A stretch of 49,604 nucleotides of DNA from a virus. The stretch is taken from IMG/VR virus record IMGVR_UViG_3300042507_007719, positions 1 through 49,604 of that record; one strand, written 5' to 3'. The notes under the pieces were generated by a model, which saw only the letters and a program-made list of their open reading frames with translations, was not told the DNA's origin and searched no databases. The translations under genes were made by a program, and so were the position numbers. How positions within the stretch are numbered: position 1 is the first letter of the stretch; every line of letters begins with the position of its first letter. Below, in pieces: positions 20,193-28,856 of the stretch.

Positions 20193-21197
20193 ATGCCCAA
20201 AGACAACTGGGGAGCGATTGCGCGGGAGAGCGCAGAGCACGCACATCGTAGCGTGGTGTCGGATTACAAGCGGCAAATCACGGCCGGGTTGGAACGGATC
20301 AAAGAACTGGAGGAGCAGCTAGGGGTGGTAGACGCGCTGAATGCGGCCAAGCCCTCGCAGAAGCCGTTGGCGGTGAAAAAGACGGCGAAGTGTCAGGCGG
20401 TGGCGGTGGCTTTGGCGAGTGACTGGCACGTGGAGGAGCAGGTGACGGCGGATTCGACCAATGGACTGAATCATTTTGACCTGCGCGTGGCGGAGGCCCG
20501 GATCGAGAAGTTTTTTAACAGTGTGGTGCGGCTCACGGAGATCGAGCGCAACGGTGCGGAGATCGACACGTGCCTGTTGTTTTTGGGCGGCGACCTGATG
20601 AGTGGATATATCCATGAAGAGTTGGCGGAGACGAATGCGCTGAGTCCGACGGAGACGATTTTGTGGGTGATGGAGCGGGTCTCGCGGGGGATCGCCTCGT
20701 TGCGGCAAAATTTTTCGCGGGTCTTGATTCCGTGTTGCTACGGAAACCATGGGCGGACCACGAAGAAACCACGGCATGCCACGGGGTTTCGCAACAGCTA
20801 CGAATGGTTGCTCTACAAGGTGATGTCGCAGCGGGTGCAGGACGGGGTGGAGTGGCAGGTGGCGGATTCGTATTTCAATTACGTGGATCTGTTTGGCAAG
20901 ACGTTGCGCTTTCACCACGGGGACGGGTTGAAGTATCAGGGCGGCATCGGCGGGCTGACCATCCCTACGGAGAAGGCGATTGCCTCGTGGAACAAGGCAC
21001 GCGTAGCGGATCTGGATTGTTTCGGGCACTGGCACACGCAACAGCAGAATCCGAAGTGGGTCAGTAATGGGTCGCTGATCGGCTACAATGCTTACGCGAT
21101 CAGCATCAAGGCGTCCTATGAGCCCCCGCAGCAGACATATTTTCTCTTCGACTCGAAGAGAGGGCGCACGATCACAGCGCCGATTGTTTTAGCATGA
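20193..21197 (+). CDS. Metallophosphoesterase-like protein, 334 aa
   Basis: The ATG at 20193 follows TTGACA by 13 nt. The N-terminal 50 residues are a charged helix (ITAGLERIKELEEQLGVVDA). From about residue 65 the calcineurin-like metallophosphoesterase pattern appears in order: ASDWHVEE (D-x-H), FLGGDLMSG (GGD), CCYGNHGRT (GNH), a late His-rich site FHHGDGLKYQG and FGHWHTQQQ (GHxH). All metal-ligand blocks are present. Members hydrolyse phosphomonoesters or phosphodiesters, including DNA. In a neck/tail gene block it may process DNA or act in virion assembly, but the substrate is unknown. It is coupled to the next gene by ATGA. Confidence 0.8.
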   Translation: MPKDNWGAIARESAEHAHRSVVSDYKRQITAGLERIKELEEQLGVVDALNAAKPSQKPLAVKKTAKCQAVAVALASDWHVEEQVTADSTNGLNHFDLRVAEARIEKFFNSVVRLTEIERNGAEIDTCLLFLGGDLMSGYIHEELAETNALSPTETILWVMERVSRGIASLRQNFSRVLIPCCYGNHGRTTKKPRHATGFRNSYEWLLYKVMSQRVQDGVEWQVADSYFNYVDLFGKTLRFHHGDGLKYQGGIGGLTIPTEKAIASWNKARVADLDCFGHWHTQQQNPKWVSNGSLIGYNAYAISIKASYEPPQQTYFLFDSKRGRTITAPIVLA

Positions 21198-21628
21198 ACT
21201 GGAAAGCCGAAGTAAACCGGATGAATGTTTCGGCTTATGCCTGGCCGAAGGGTTGGAGCACGCGAGACGAGATCGCGGAGCAGGTGGAATGCTCGCCGGA
21301 GCGGGTGCGCGAGGTGCTCAATCCTGGCATCAAGGCGGGAACCATCGAGTTCCGGGATTTCAAGGTTTGGGAAGATGGTCGCTTTGTTCGCCGCACGGGC
21401 TACCGGAAGGTGAGCCAAGCAGCGGCCAGCGCACCGAAGGTCGCGCCGCAGGTTGCGCCGAAGGCGATGGAGCCTAAAGCGGGGATGCCGGTGGTGTCGC
21501 GCAAGCGGGGGACCAAGGGCAAGATCGTGTCGGTGAAGGGCGACCGGATGGTGATTGATTGGGAGACGACGGGGCGGAAGGAGTGCAGCATGTCGGCGTT
21601 TCGCAAGAAGGACATCCGGCTGGCTTGA
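21194..21628 (+). CDS. Winged-helix plus KOW-like protein, 144 aa
   Basis: The ATG at 21194 overlaps the upstream stop. Residues 15-50 read as a helix-turn-helix (GWSTRDEIAEQVECSPERVR). A Lys/Ala/Pro linker follows (ASAPKVAPQVAPKA). The C-terminal 55 residues (KGKIVSVKGDRMVIDWETTG) resemble a small KOW/Tudor-like barrel with RKECSMSAFRKKDIRL. The pair suggests a DNA- or RNA-binding adaptor that works with the metallophosphoesterase, since the two are coupled. Function is inferred. Its TGA stop lies inside TTGACA at 21625-21630. Confidence 0.6.
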   Translation: MNWKAEVNRMNVSAYAWPKGWSTRDEIAEQVECSPERVREVLNPGIKAGTIEFRDFKVWEDGRFVRRTGYRKVSQAAASAPKVAPQVAPKAMEPKAGMPVVSRKRGTKGKIVSVKGDRMVIDWETTGRKECSMSAFRKKDIRLA

Positions 21629-21630
21629 CA
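21625..21630 (+). promoter_or_regulatory. TTGACA element, 13 nt before ATG 21644
   Basis: The upstream gene's TGA is inside the hexamer (21626-21628). Confidence 0.6.
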
Positions 21631-21643
21631 TCGGTGGGCAGGC

Positions 21644-22087
21644 ATGGCCCTGCGAATGGTAGCGCGACCGGAGAAATGCCCGCCTTGGGTGGCGGATCTC
21701 ATTGTTGATCTGGATACGAAGTGTTTTCCGGAGGATTACCGCGTCAAGCCGGAGGGGGCTTACTGGTGGATCGAAGAGGAGCGGGGCGAGCCGGTGGCGT
21801 TTGCCGGGATGAAGGTGTGCGCTGCGGAATACAATCGCGGGCTAGGCTATCTATCGCGGGCGGGGGTGCTGCCGAAGTATCGGGGGCAGGGACGGCAGCG
21901 GCGGCTGATCCGCGCGCGTATAGCTTTGGCGCGACGGCTGAATTTACTGGAGGTCGTGACGTATGTGATGGCGGCGAATCTGGCGAGTGCGAACAGTCTG
22001 ATCGGCGTGGGCTTTCGGCTTTACAGTCCGGCAGAGCGCTGGGGCGGGAAGGATGCGTTGTATTTCCGGAGGCGACTGGGCGGTTGA
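21644..22087 (+). CDS. GNAT-family acetyltransferase, 147 aa
   Basis: GNAT features appear in order: a beta strand AYWWIEEERGEPVAFAGMKV, strand GLGYLSRAGVLPKYRGQGRQ with the acetyl-CoA pyrophosphate loop R-x-x-G-x-G-R (here RGQGRQRRLI), and a C-terminal strand-helix region EVVTYVMAANLASANSLIGV with Asn/Ser contacts. The length is normal for a single GNAT domain. Such enzymes acetylate proteins or small molecules. In a tail-gene block it may modify a virion or host protein. The stop overlaps the next TTGACA element (TGA at 22085-22087). Confidence 0.8.
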   Translation: MALRMVARPEKCPPWVADLIVDLDTKCFPEDYRVKPEGAYWWIEEERGEPVAFAGMKVCAAEYNRGLGYLSRAGVLPKYRGQGRQRRLIRARIALARRLNLLEVVTYVMAANLASANSLIGVGFRLYSPAERWGGKDALYFRRRLGG

Positions 22088-22089
22088 CA
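22084..22089 (+). promoter_or_regulatory. TTGACA element, 16 nt before ATG 22106
   Basis: The upstream gene's TGA is inside the hexamer (22085-22087). Confidence 0.55.
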
Positions 22090-22105
22090 TGGCGCAAATG
22101 GCATT

Positions 22106-22465
22106 ATGCCACTTTCAACAGCAGGACTAAATGCCGGGGGGGTCACATTGACCACAGCCATTCCTCAGGGAACACAGATCACGAACATGACCGAGATTAT
22201 TTCGATCACGGTTCGCCGGATCAATTCGACTCAGATCGAGGCCAAAAAGAGCAACGGAGACATCGCGGCGATTGCCTATGGCGGCGAGAAATACGAGATG
22301 GAGGCCGAGGGTTACACAACCGTGACTCAAGTTCCGAACCTCGCGGGCGCGACATGGACTGCCTTCAACCTAACCGGCCGCGTGATGAGCTATGAAATTC
22401 TCGGATCGAACGAGGACTTTGTGAAGCTGCGCGTGAGCGGCATCGGATTTGCCGGAGCCACGTAA
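22106..22465 (+). CDS. Tail tube protein candidate, 119 aa
   Basis: The small beta-rich protein (GGVTLTTAIPQGTQITNMTE, IEAKKSNGDIAAIAYGGEKY, WTAFNLTGRVMSYEILG) lies directly before a probable tail assembly chaperone and the tape measure. That order fits the major tail (tube) protein. The length is short but within range for small tube proteins. Assignment is mainly positional. The stop overlaps the next start (TAATG). Confidence 0.6.
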   Translation: MPLSTAGLNAGGVTLTTAIPQGTQITNMTEIISITVRRINSTQIEAKKSNGDIAAIAYGGEKYEMEAEGYTTVTQVPNLAGATWTAFNLTGRVMSYEILGSNEDFVKLRVSGIGFAGAT

Positions 22466-23034
22466 TGGATGAAGTCCGCTTTGTCTTTGACGAGCGGTTC
22501 ATCGAAGCGTTTGTCAGTAGGCCTGAAGGGCATCATGTGATGGGACGGCGCTTGCGGCCGTTCAGCACATGGCACTTGTTGCAGTTGCAATATGTGCAGA
22601 ATCCTTTGGTGACGGGCGGCGCGGTTGCGGCGGGAGATATGGATTTGGCGACGAGGATTTGCCAGACGCAGTTTCCGGAATCGGTCCGACCGAAGCGGCG
22701 GTGGTGGACGTGGCGGGCAATACGTGTGCAGTCGGCGGTGGCGGCGTTTGAGGCATACGTGGCAGATTATGCTAGCGGTCCGGACATCCAAGCCGAGCAG
22801 ACTAAGACGCAATCGGCGCGGTTGCCCGATATGGACAGTCTACTGCAGGAGTTGGCGCTTTACCGCAAGATGAGTGGGTGTTCGCGTGAGGAGGCGTGGA
22901 ACGTGCCGATCGGGGAGATGGCGTGGATGAATGCGGCGTGGGCGCGGATGGAGGGGGCCAAGTTTTCTATTATGACGGAGTTGGAGCGTGCGGCACTACG
23001 GAGGGCGAAGGCAAAATTGACAGAGGCGAAATGA
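22465..23034 (+). CDS. Tail assembly chaperone candidate, 189 aa
   Basis: The ATG at 22465 overlaps the upstream TAA. The protein is helical: FDERFIEAFVSRP, FSTWHLLQLQYVQNPLVTG, LPDMDSLLQELALYRKMSG, VPIGEMAWMNAAWARMEGA. A C-terminal charged helix (LERAALRRAKAKLTEAK) closes it. Its position between the tube gene and the tape measure gene is that of the G/GT-type tail assembly chaperones, whose product coats the tape measure during tail assembly. I see no frameshift site. The role is inferred from position. Confidence 0.6.
   Translation: MDEVRFVFDERFIEAFVSRPEGHHVMGRRLRPFSTWHLLQLQYVQNPLVTGGAVAAGDMDLATRICQTQFPESVRPKRRWWTWRAIRVQSAVAAFEAYVADYASGPDIQAEQTKTQSARLPDMDSLLQELALYRKMSGCSREEAWNVPIGEMAWMNAAWARMEGAKFSIMTELERAALRRAKAKLTEAK
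23017..23022 (+). promoter_or_regulatory. TTGACA element, 16 nt before ATG 23039
   Basis: This copy lies inside the end of the 22465-23034 gene. The stop at 23032-23034 is separate from the hexamer. Confidence 0.5.
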
Positions 23035-23038
23035 TCGA

Positions 23039-25657
23039 ATGATTCGGCGTTTCGCAGCATGGATAAAAGAACTGTTCCGGCGCAGAAATTTGCGAAAGGA
23101 GGCGAAGGCGCAGGCGATAAAAGAAGCAATTAACCGCGAGCTAAGGGCTGGAACTAAACGAGAGGATATTTATTTAGGGCAAGATGCGCGGGTTCGAACG
23201 CAAGCCAACCCAGAAGGGGTTTTGGTAGCGAATCGTAAAGACGAGCCATTCGGGGCACAAGAGGGTGTTTCGAGGGTGATTGCCGAGGGCAAAGATCCAA
23301 AGCGGCATGGCGGCGGGGTGGTCCCCAATTTCGCGGGTGCTGGGTCGCCGCCGTTGTTTTCGCGCGCGACAATGCAAAGCCTTGGTAGCGGCGCGAGGAA
23401 CTTGGCCGAGGCAGCCGTGGGGGCGGACCGCATGAACAAGGCGCTGGGCGCGGCGGGAAAGGCGGGGACGGCACTGAAGGTGGCGTTCGCCGACATGCTC
23501 AGTCCGCTAGGGTTGGCGGCGGGGTTTGCCCTGACGTTCAGCGTGGGTCTTTACAAAGCGGTGATGGACTCTCGCTTGCTGCAGGCGGCTCTGGAGCGGG
23601 TCGCGCAGGTGCAGGTATATTCGGTGCAATTCGAGAAGTTGCTCGGCGGGATGCGTCAGGCAAAGCAGCGGCTCAATGAGCTGGCTTCCATGGCGGCGAG
23701 CGGGCCGTTCAAGTTTGATGATTTGGTGCAGGCCAACGAGCGGCTGCAAAGGCTGTCGCGTGGCGGGTTTGCCGGGAAGAAGGCCATGCAGATGGTCGCT
23801 GATGCGGCAGCGGCGACGGGAGTGAGCACGGCGCAGATGGCGGGGATGGTCGGCGGGGCGTTTGATGATGCGTTCAGCGGGCGCTTGATCGAGGGAGCGG
23901 TGAATCAGTTGCGAGATGTGGGAGCGATCAGCATGTCGGCGGCGGACAAGCTGATAAATCTCGAGCGAGCGGGAGTGCGCGGCAAAAAGCTTTTCGATGA
24001 ACTGACACGTTCTTTAGCGGCAAACAAGGGGGCGGCGGCCGCGTTGCGCAACACGATTGCGGGGTTGAACAATGAGCTGGAGCAGGCAAAAGGGCAGCAG
24101 TTGGGGTCTATCGGGGAGATGTTTGCCCAGGGGCAGATGGATGGGTTGCGGGCTTCGATCAAGTTGGTGAAGGAATTCGGGCCGGTGCTCAAGGAGTTGC
24201 TGATGCCGTTTGCGGTGGTGGCCAATGCGATCGGCAAGATGACGCTGGGTGTAAGCAAGTTGGTATCGAACATTCCGGGGCTCAAAAGCGCGCTGGTCGG
24301 CGTGGCGCAAGCAGCGGGGACGGCAGCGGTGGCATTGGCGGCCTTGGGATTGTTTCAGTTGGCGGTGGCGATCCGGGCTTTGGTCTTGCCGTTGCTGGCG
24401 AAGTTGGTGACAGGGTTGGTAGCTTCTGCAGCGGCGGGTGGTATTGTTGGTCGTGCATTAGGTTTTGTGGCGGGTGGCTTGTTGCGTTTTTTGGGTCCGA
24501 TCGGGCTGGTCTTGGCGGCATTGGATTTGATGGGTGTAAAATTTGAGAATGTGGCAAGGTCGGCAGGTTTGTTGCCGGATTCGGTGACGGAAGCAGCGGA
24601 GGCTTCGCGCAAGGCGAGCCAAGATATTCGGGAGGCGTTGGATGGGTTGCGCGCGGGGGGAGGCGGAACGGCAGGCGAGGGGATAGAAATTTTGGGCGCG
24701 GCGGAGGAGAATTTCCGTCGCGCGGAGAAGGCCCGCAAGGAGGCTGCGGGACAAAGGCCGTCGGAGACTCGAGAGGCGGTAGGAGGCATGGCGGCGACGG
24801 TGCTGGGCGCGCCAGTGGATGCTCTGGCGGGCATCGTGAATGCGGGAGCGCAAATGATGGGGATGGCTTCGCCCTTCAAGACTTCGGTGGATCAAAGCGG
24901 AACGATAGATCCGATTGGAGGATCGGAAATGTTGCGGGAGTTTTTTACTGGAAGCCAGGGTCAGGCGCAGCGCGAGCAGGAGGCGGCGGCAGCAGCCGAA
25001 GAGGCCAAGAGGTTGCGGGATGAAGCGCGTGCGCAACTGGATCAGACTCCGGCACAGTTTTTGAATGATCCGGATTTTGCGGCAGCGAAGTCGGAGGCAT
25101 TGGACATTATGGATCGGGCCAACGAGGCGCAGGACAGGCTCAATGAGGCGGAGATGCCCGATGAGCAGAGGGCTCAACAACAGCAGAAGATCGACGCGAT
25201 GCGTTCGGAGGCAGAGGCCAAGATGGCGCCGGAGGCCATGGAGGAGCGGTTCGACCGGCGGATGGCGCGGGACGATGTGAAGGCGTCGATCACGCGGGCA
25301 ATGGCCGATGGAACAGGCAACGAGCAGCTGCGCCTCCAAGCCAACGAGTTAGAAGATCGAGTGAAAACAGAGCGCCGGGCCAAGGAATTTCAGTCCATGG
25401 GGATAGAAAGACCGGAGGCGATGGAAATGGCCCGCGCGCAGACGGTGAGCGAAAGGCTGCAGAGCGAGCAAGAGCGGGCCCAAGCCATGACGTTTTCTTC
25501 GGGTTTGGGCAAAGTGGGTGGAGCTGCGGGTGAAATGGGCGGTGGCAAAAGCGAGGAGGCCCGACTGTTGACTGAAATCCGCAATTTGATGGAGCGTGAC
25601 ACGAACGGCAAGCCCCCGCCGCCAATGCCGGAAACCATGAAGAAGATGCAGCGCTAA
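23039..25657 (+). CDS. Tape measure protein, 872 aa
   Basis: The start ATG at 23039 lies 4 nt after the upstream stop, with TTGACA 16 nt before it. The protein has a basic N-terminus, then MNKALGAAGKAGTALKVAFA, long alpha-helical stretches and an extended hydrophobic block (about residues 420-505: VGVAQAAGTAAVALAALGLF, IVGRALGFVAGGLLRFLGPI) typical of tape measures. The C-terminal third is a charged coiled coil (AAEEAKRLRDEARAQLDQ). It sets tail length and helps pass DNA through the membrane. The length of 872 aa implies a tail of roughly 130 nm if it follows the usual 0.15 nm per residue rule. The N-terminal 100 residues carry an unusual basic and Gly-rich extension (HGGGVVPNFAGAG). Confidence 0.9.
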   Translation: MIRRFAAWIKELFRRRNLRKEAKAQAIKEAINRELRAGTKREDIYLGQDARVRTQANPEGVLVANRKDEPFGAQEGVSRVIAEGKDPKRHGGGVVPNFAGAGSPPLFSRATMQSLGSGARNLAEAAVGADRMNKALGAAGKAGTALKVAFADMLSPLGLAAGFALTFSVGLYKAVMDSRLLQAALERVAQVQVYSVQFEKLLGGMRQAKQRLNELASMAASGPFKFDDLVQANERLQRLSRGGFAGKKAMQMVADAAAATGVSTAQMAGMVGGAFDDAFSGRLIEGAVNQLRDVGAISMSAADKLINLERAGVRGKKLFDELTRSLAANKGAAAALRNTIAGLNNELEQAKGQQLGSIGEMFAQGQMDGLRASIKLVKEFGPVLKELLMPFAVVANAIGKMTLGVSKLVSNIPGLKSALVGVAQAAGTAAVALAALGLFQLAVAIRALVLPLLAKLVTGLVASAAAGGIVGRALGFVAGGLLRFLGPIGLVLAALDLMGVKFENVARSAGLLPDSVTEAAEASRKASQDIREALDGLRAGGGGTAGEGIEILGAAEENFRRAEKARKEAAGQRPSETREAVGGMAATVLGAPVDALAGIVNAGAQMMGMASPFKTSVDQSGTIDPIGGSEMLREFFTGSQGQAQREQEAAAAAEEAKRLRDEARAQLDQTPAQFLNDPDFAAAKSEALDIMDRANEAQDRLNEAEMPDEQRAQQQQKIDAMRSEAEAKMAPEAMEERFDRRMARDDVKASITRAMADGTGNEQLRLQANELEDRVKTERRAKEFQSMGIERPEAMEMARAQTVSERLQSEQERAQAMTFSSGLGKVGGAAGEMGGGKSEEARLLTEIRNLMERDTNGKPPPPMPETMKKMQR

Positions 25658-25661
25658 AGAT

Positions 25662-26468
25662 ATGCCAATCCAAGTCACAGGATTTTTTACCCCGCAGTTT
25701 GAAAAAGAGCGGCAAACAGTAGACCGCGTCGGCTTTATGCAAACGGTTTGGGTGAAACGCGTGAGGACGGAGGAATTCCTCAGCGGCCCAATCCCACCTC
25801 AACTTTGGCGGGAGGACATACGCTTCACGCGCGAGGAAGTGGAGTTGGTTGATGGTGTGGCGGTCATCCGACATTTTTATGATGGCCTGCCCAGTGGCGC
25901 AACGGATCCCAGCGGTAGGGCAGGCATTAATACGCTGTATGAATTCGATCCGTCATTTGATGAAGTGCCGATACAAGCGCACCACAACTTCGGCGGGCCC
26001 GATGGTTCGGATGACAGCCTTTTCAAGAAATATGGCGGCTATTATGACGGCAATGGCAATTTGAGATGGCGACCGGCGGAGAGCAAATCAGGCAAGAGTT
26101 CATCGAGGGGCCTTGCTCCTCTTGGGAGTCCCGCGCAATCGGTCGGAGGACCGGGGGCTGTCAAAAGTCTGCAGGGTGTGGAGTCTTACCTTCGGATGGG
26201 TGGGGTGTTTCGCATCGTTTATGCGCATCGCGGTGAAGCCATGCCGTCCAATTTGTTTTTCGGGGTAGGAACAATCCAAACTCCCCCATCATCCAATGTG
26301 TTGCCAACTTTGCCCTCGTCGCGCAACTGGCTGAAGGGGCCGCCTAGTGCGCGGTGGCGTGGCAATGCATGGGAGATCACGGAGGAATACATACTTTCCG
26401 GAGTGGGTGGATGGATCAAGGACATCTACGATGGGCGGACCGAGAGCCAAGCAGGGCAAAGCACGTGA
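25662..26468 (+). CDS. Tail-tip/distal tail protein candidate, 268 aa
   Basis: The ATG at 25662 lies 4 nt after the tape measure stop. The protein is beta-rich with many aromatic and Gly residues (LWREDIRFTREEVELVDGVA, YEFDPSFDEVPIQAHHNFGG, YYDGNGNLRWRPAESK). It follows the tape measure, where distal tail and tail-hub genes lie. No family is recognised. It is coupled by a GTGA overlap to the next gene. Confidence 0.6.
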   Translation: MPIQVTGFFTPQFEKERQTVDRVGFMQTVWVKRVRTEEFLSGPIPPQLWREDIRFTREEVELVDGVAVIRHFYDGLPSGATDPSGRAGINTLYEFDPSFDEVPIQAHHNFGGPDGSDDSLFKKYGGYYDGNGNLRWRPAESKSGKSSSRGLAPLGSPAQSVGGPGAVKSLQGVESYLRMGGVFRIVYAHRGEAMPSNLFFGVGTIQTPPSSNVLPTLPSSRNWLKGPPSARWRGNAWEITEEYILSGVGGWIKDIYDGRTESQAGQST

Positions 26469-26968
26469 TCTACCCCGGTCACAATATTCGCACGAGGAGC
26501 TTTGGCCAAGGCGGGCGCCACGTGATCGTGTCGCGCGGATCGAATCCTTCGGTCTGGTCGGGGGCGTTTTCGGTGGCCCTGGGCGGAGACTATGTGACGG
26601 TGAATTTCGGGTTGGTCAACGACGTGGAGCCGGAAATCAACGGAGTGCCGATCAGCGGCGTGACCGCGAAGGGGGATCGGGTGCAACAACCGCAGTTGAC
26701 CTTGGAAGACGGTTTTGATGCGGAGGGGCGGCAGTGGGTGGCGTTGCAGGTCGAGGTGGACGAGGAAGGGCGGTTTGAAAAAAAACCGACAGTTATCGTG
26801 ACCAAAGACATACGAGCATCGGACGAAAAGATCGGCCTGCATCCTCTGGGCGTGTTCACCATTACTCGGGAACTGCATCAAGTAACGCATTTCCATCTCA
26901 AACACGCGTGGATCAAAAGCGTCAGGCGCGATAGCGGGCCTGCGCGGCATTTTTTTTGGAGTGCATGA
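26465..26968 (+). CDS. Minor tail protein candidate, 167 aa
   Basis: I chose the GTG at 26465, which overlaps the upstream stop (GTGA). In-frame ATG codons at 26354 and 26411 would give large overlaps. The protein is beta-rich: RHVIVSRGSNPSVWSGAFSV, YVTVNFGLVNDVEPEINGV, WVALQVEVDEEGRFEKKPTV. The C-terminal segment (LKHAWIKSVRRDSGPARHF) is basic. Alternating strands suggest a small tail-hub or baseplate protein. It is coupled to the next gene by ATGA. Confidence 0.6.
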   Translation: MIYPGHNIRTRSFGQGGRHVIVSRGSNPSVWSGAFSVALGGDYVTVNFGLVNDVEPEINGVPISGVTAKGDRVQQPQLTLEDGFDAEGRQWVALQVEVDEEGRFEKKPTVIVTKDIRASDEKIGLHPLGVFTITRELHQVTHFHLKHAWIKSVRRDSGPARHFFWSA

Positions 26969-28212
26969 AAAGGCTCTCGCAAGTGGTGGCGCAAAATTCA
27001 CCGCCGTCGGAGGCGTCACCGGCAAAGCCGGTGGTAAGCAGTGGGGTGGGCATTTTGCAATCGCAGGTCGGGGAGGACACGATTCTCTCGGCGCTGCCGA
27101 CCGCGACCTTCATGCATCCTTGGGAGGTGCATGCGATCAATCACATAGAGTGGCAGCAGGATGGTCCTCGTGAGGGGTGGACGTTTCGGATGGTGCCGGG
27201 TTTTGTCAACGGGATTGATCCATTGTGTTTCGGGGTATTTGCCACGGGCGAGACGGCGAGTGCACGGGACATTGCGCGGGGTAGGGGCAGCGGGTTGAAC
27301 CGGGTGGGCGGAGCAGCGCGGGAGTTTGGCGGGGGATCGCGGGGATATGGTGACACCAAGCTGGGCGGTGGGGGAGAGCCAGCGTGGTATCCGTTGCTGC
27401 AGGGTCCAGTGATTCCGGTGACGAGCTATATGAAGACGTTCACCAGGATACCGCCGTTTTTCAAGGAGAAGGGAGTTAAAGAAGTTCCGAAGGATTTTGC
27501 TGCGGCAGGTTTATCGGTCAATGAGGCGGGGGGCTTCACGATGGACCTGACGCCGAGCGCTGAAGAGGCGCAAAATCAGATTCCGTCGAGATTGCTGATC
27601 GGGCAGGATTTTTGGATTTCGATTGCCCGGGCCGCTTACAAATCGGATGTGACGCTGGTAGGCAACCTGATCACGGGGCAGATCATGGATTATACGGTGG
27701 GTTTTGACGGCTCAGAGGTGCAGCGCGTGGGCGTGCGCCCAAGACTGAATCAGGGTGATTTTGAGGAAATGGCCCGCGCACGGGAGTCGCGCCGCAATGA
27801 GGCGCGGATGCGTGTGCAGACGGGCGGGCCGGTGGATGATCCGTATGACTACCAATTTCTTTTCACCTTTTGGCTGTTGAGTCCGGAGATAACACCGCGG
27901 TTGGATGCCGGCCAGCCGGGAGCGCCCGCCCAGACCTCTCCGCCTCTGTCGCAGTGGGAGCCTTATGTCGAGTATGGCATAGGGCCTAATACCACGGGAA
28001 ACTCGGGCGGCGGGTGGTGGAATTTTTACCATGCGGCCAAGAACGAGCCGCCGTTCAACGCCAACCAGCTCAGTTTATCTTCGATCGGCGTGTTGGTGGG
28101 GCGCTATACGTTTGTGCCGCAGGCCACGCAGGGATTGCTGGAGGCCGAGCAGCAGAGAATTTTCAACGCAATGCTCAACAGAACCTCAAACGAGGGTAAA
28201 TTTTGGAACTAA
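26965..28212 (+). CDS. Tail protein of the tip region, 415 aa
   Basis: I chose the ATG at 26965, overlapping the upstream stop (ATGA). The protein has long stretches of beta propensity with Gly/Asn loops (ATFMHPWEVHAINHIEWQQD, WTFRMVPGFVNGIDPLCFGV, VRPRLNQGDFEEMARARES). Aromatic-rich segments appear near the end (YEYGIGPNTTGNSGGGWWN). Its place after the distal tail genes suggests a hub or tail-associated protein. No named family is recognised. A small gene starts 1 nt after its stop. Confidence 0.6.
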   Translation: MKRLSQVVAQNSPPSEASPAKPVVSSGVGILQSQVGEDTILSALPTATFMHPWEVHAINHIEWQQDGPREGWTFRMVPGFVNGIDPLCFGVFATGETASARDIARGRGSGLNRVGGAAREFGGGSRGYGDTKLGGGGEPAWYPLLQGPVIPVTSYMKTFTRIPPFFKEKGVKEVPKDFAAAGLSVNEAGGFTMDLTPSAEEAQNQIPSRLLIGQDFWISIARAAYKSDVTLVGNLITGQIMDYTVGFDGSEVQRVGVRPRLNQGDFEEMARARESRRNEARMRVQTGGPVDDPYDYQFLFTFWLLSPEITPRLDAGQPGAPAQTSPPLSQWEPYVEYGIGPNTTGNSGGGWWNFYHAAKNEPPFNANQLSLSSIGVLVGRYTFVPQATQGLLEAEQQRIFNAMLNRTSNEGKFWN

Positions 28213-28213
28213 C

Positions 28214-28396
28214 ATGGTAGACGAATTCGGCTTGGACAAGGCGGCGCGGCGGGCGGCGGCGAATGATTTGCAGCAGCAAGAACGTCGATTGCCTGTGAAT
28301 CTGAACTGGGCGTTGCCCGGGGCGTTGACTCCGTTTGACTGGAAGTTTTTCGGGGTGCAGCCTCCGGAATCGGGGATGCCGAAGAAATCATCATGA
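28214..28396 (+). CDS. Small tail-region protein, 60 aa
   Basis: Frame MVDEFGLDKAARRAAANDLQ, then QERRLPVNLNWALPGALTPF. It is a charged helix followed by a Pro-rich tail. It starts just after the upstream stop and is coupled to the next gene by ATGA, which supports it. Function is unknown. Confidence 0.6.
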   Translation: MVDEFGLDKAARRAAANDLQQQERRLPVNLNWALPGALTPFDWKFFGVQPPESGMPKKSS

Positions 28397-28839
28397 TCAC
28401 AGTGGCATTTGATTTGGCGGATGATGGGCAGGAGGATGAGCGGCGGCGGCTGGTAGAGGAAATCGCGCGGCTTCAAGCCCAGCTGGAGGCTTTGCCGCCG
28501 GGTGACGATCCCGGCCTTGTGCGGGCGAGCTTGCAGGCAACCATCAATGGACTGCAGAGCAGACTCGCCGCCATGAACGCCTTCAATGAAGACGAGATTG
28601 ATGATCTTGATGTAGAGGCGTTGGATGATCTGATCGAGGAATTAGACAGCGCGATCAACACGGAGTCAGATTTTCAAACCAAGCAGTATTTAATGAGGCT
28701 TCTGGCGAAAGCACGGGCAGCGCTGGCAAGAAAATCGCGAGAAGATTCTGCGCTCAGGCGAGCATCCACCAAAACAGTCATTCTTAGAGCTGGAGGCGAC
28801 GTTAGGACCTTTTTCCCCGCACGAAAAGGTCGGAATTGA
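28393..28839 (+). CDS. Coiled-coil protein, 148 aa
   Basis: The ATG at 28393 overlaps the upstream stop. The heptad pattern is strong (RRRLVEEIARLQAQLEAL, LVRASLQATINGLQSRLAAM), followed by an acidic helix (EDEIDDLDVEALDDLIEELD) and a basic C-terminus (SALRRASTKTVILRAGG). It is a predicted elongated helical protein of the tail-tip cassette. Its TGA lies inside TTGACA at 28836-28841. Confidence 0.65.
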   Translation: MITVAFDLADDGQEDERRRLVEEIARLQAQLEALPPGDDPGLVRASLQATINGLQSRLAAMNAFNEDEIDDLDVEALDDLIEELDSAINTESDFQTKQYLMRLLAKARAALARKSREDSALRRASTKTVILRAGGDVRTFFPARKGRN

Positions 28840-28841
28840 CA
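28836..28841 (+). promoter_or_regulatory. TTGACA element, 15 nt before GTG 28857
   Basis: The upstream TGA lies inside the hexamer (28837-28839). The start codon here is GTG. Confidence 0.55.
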
Positions 28842-28856
28842 GGTGTGGGGCGGTAA

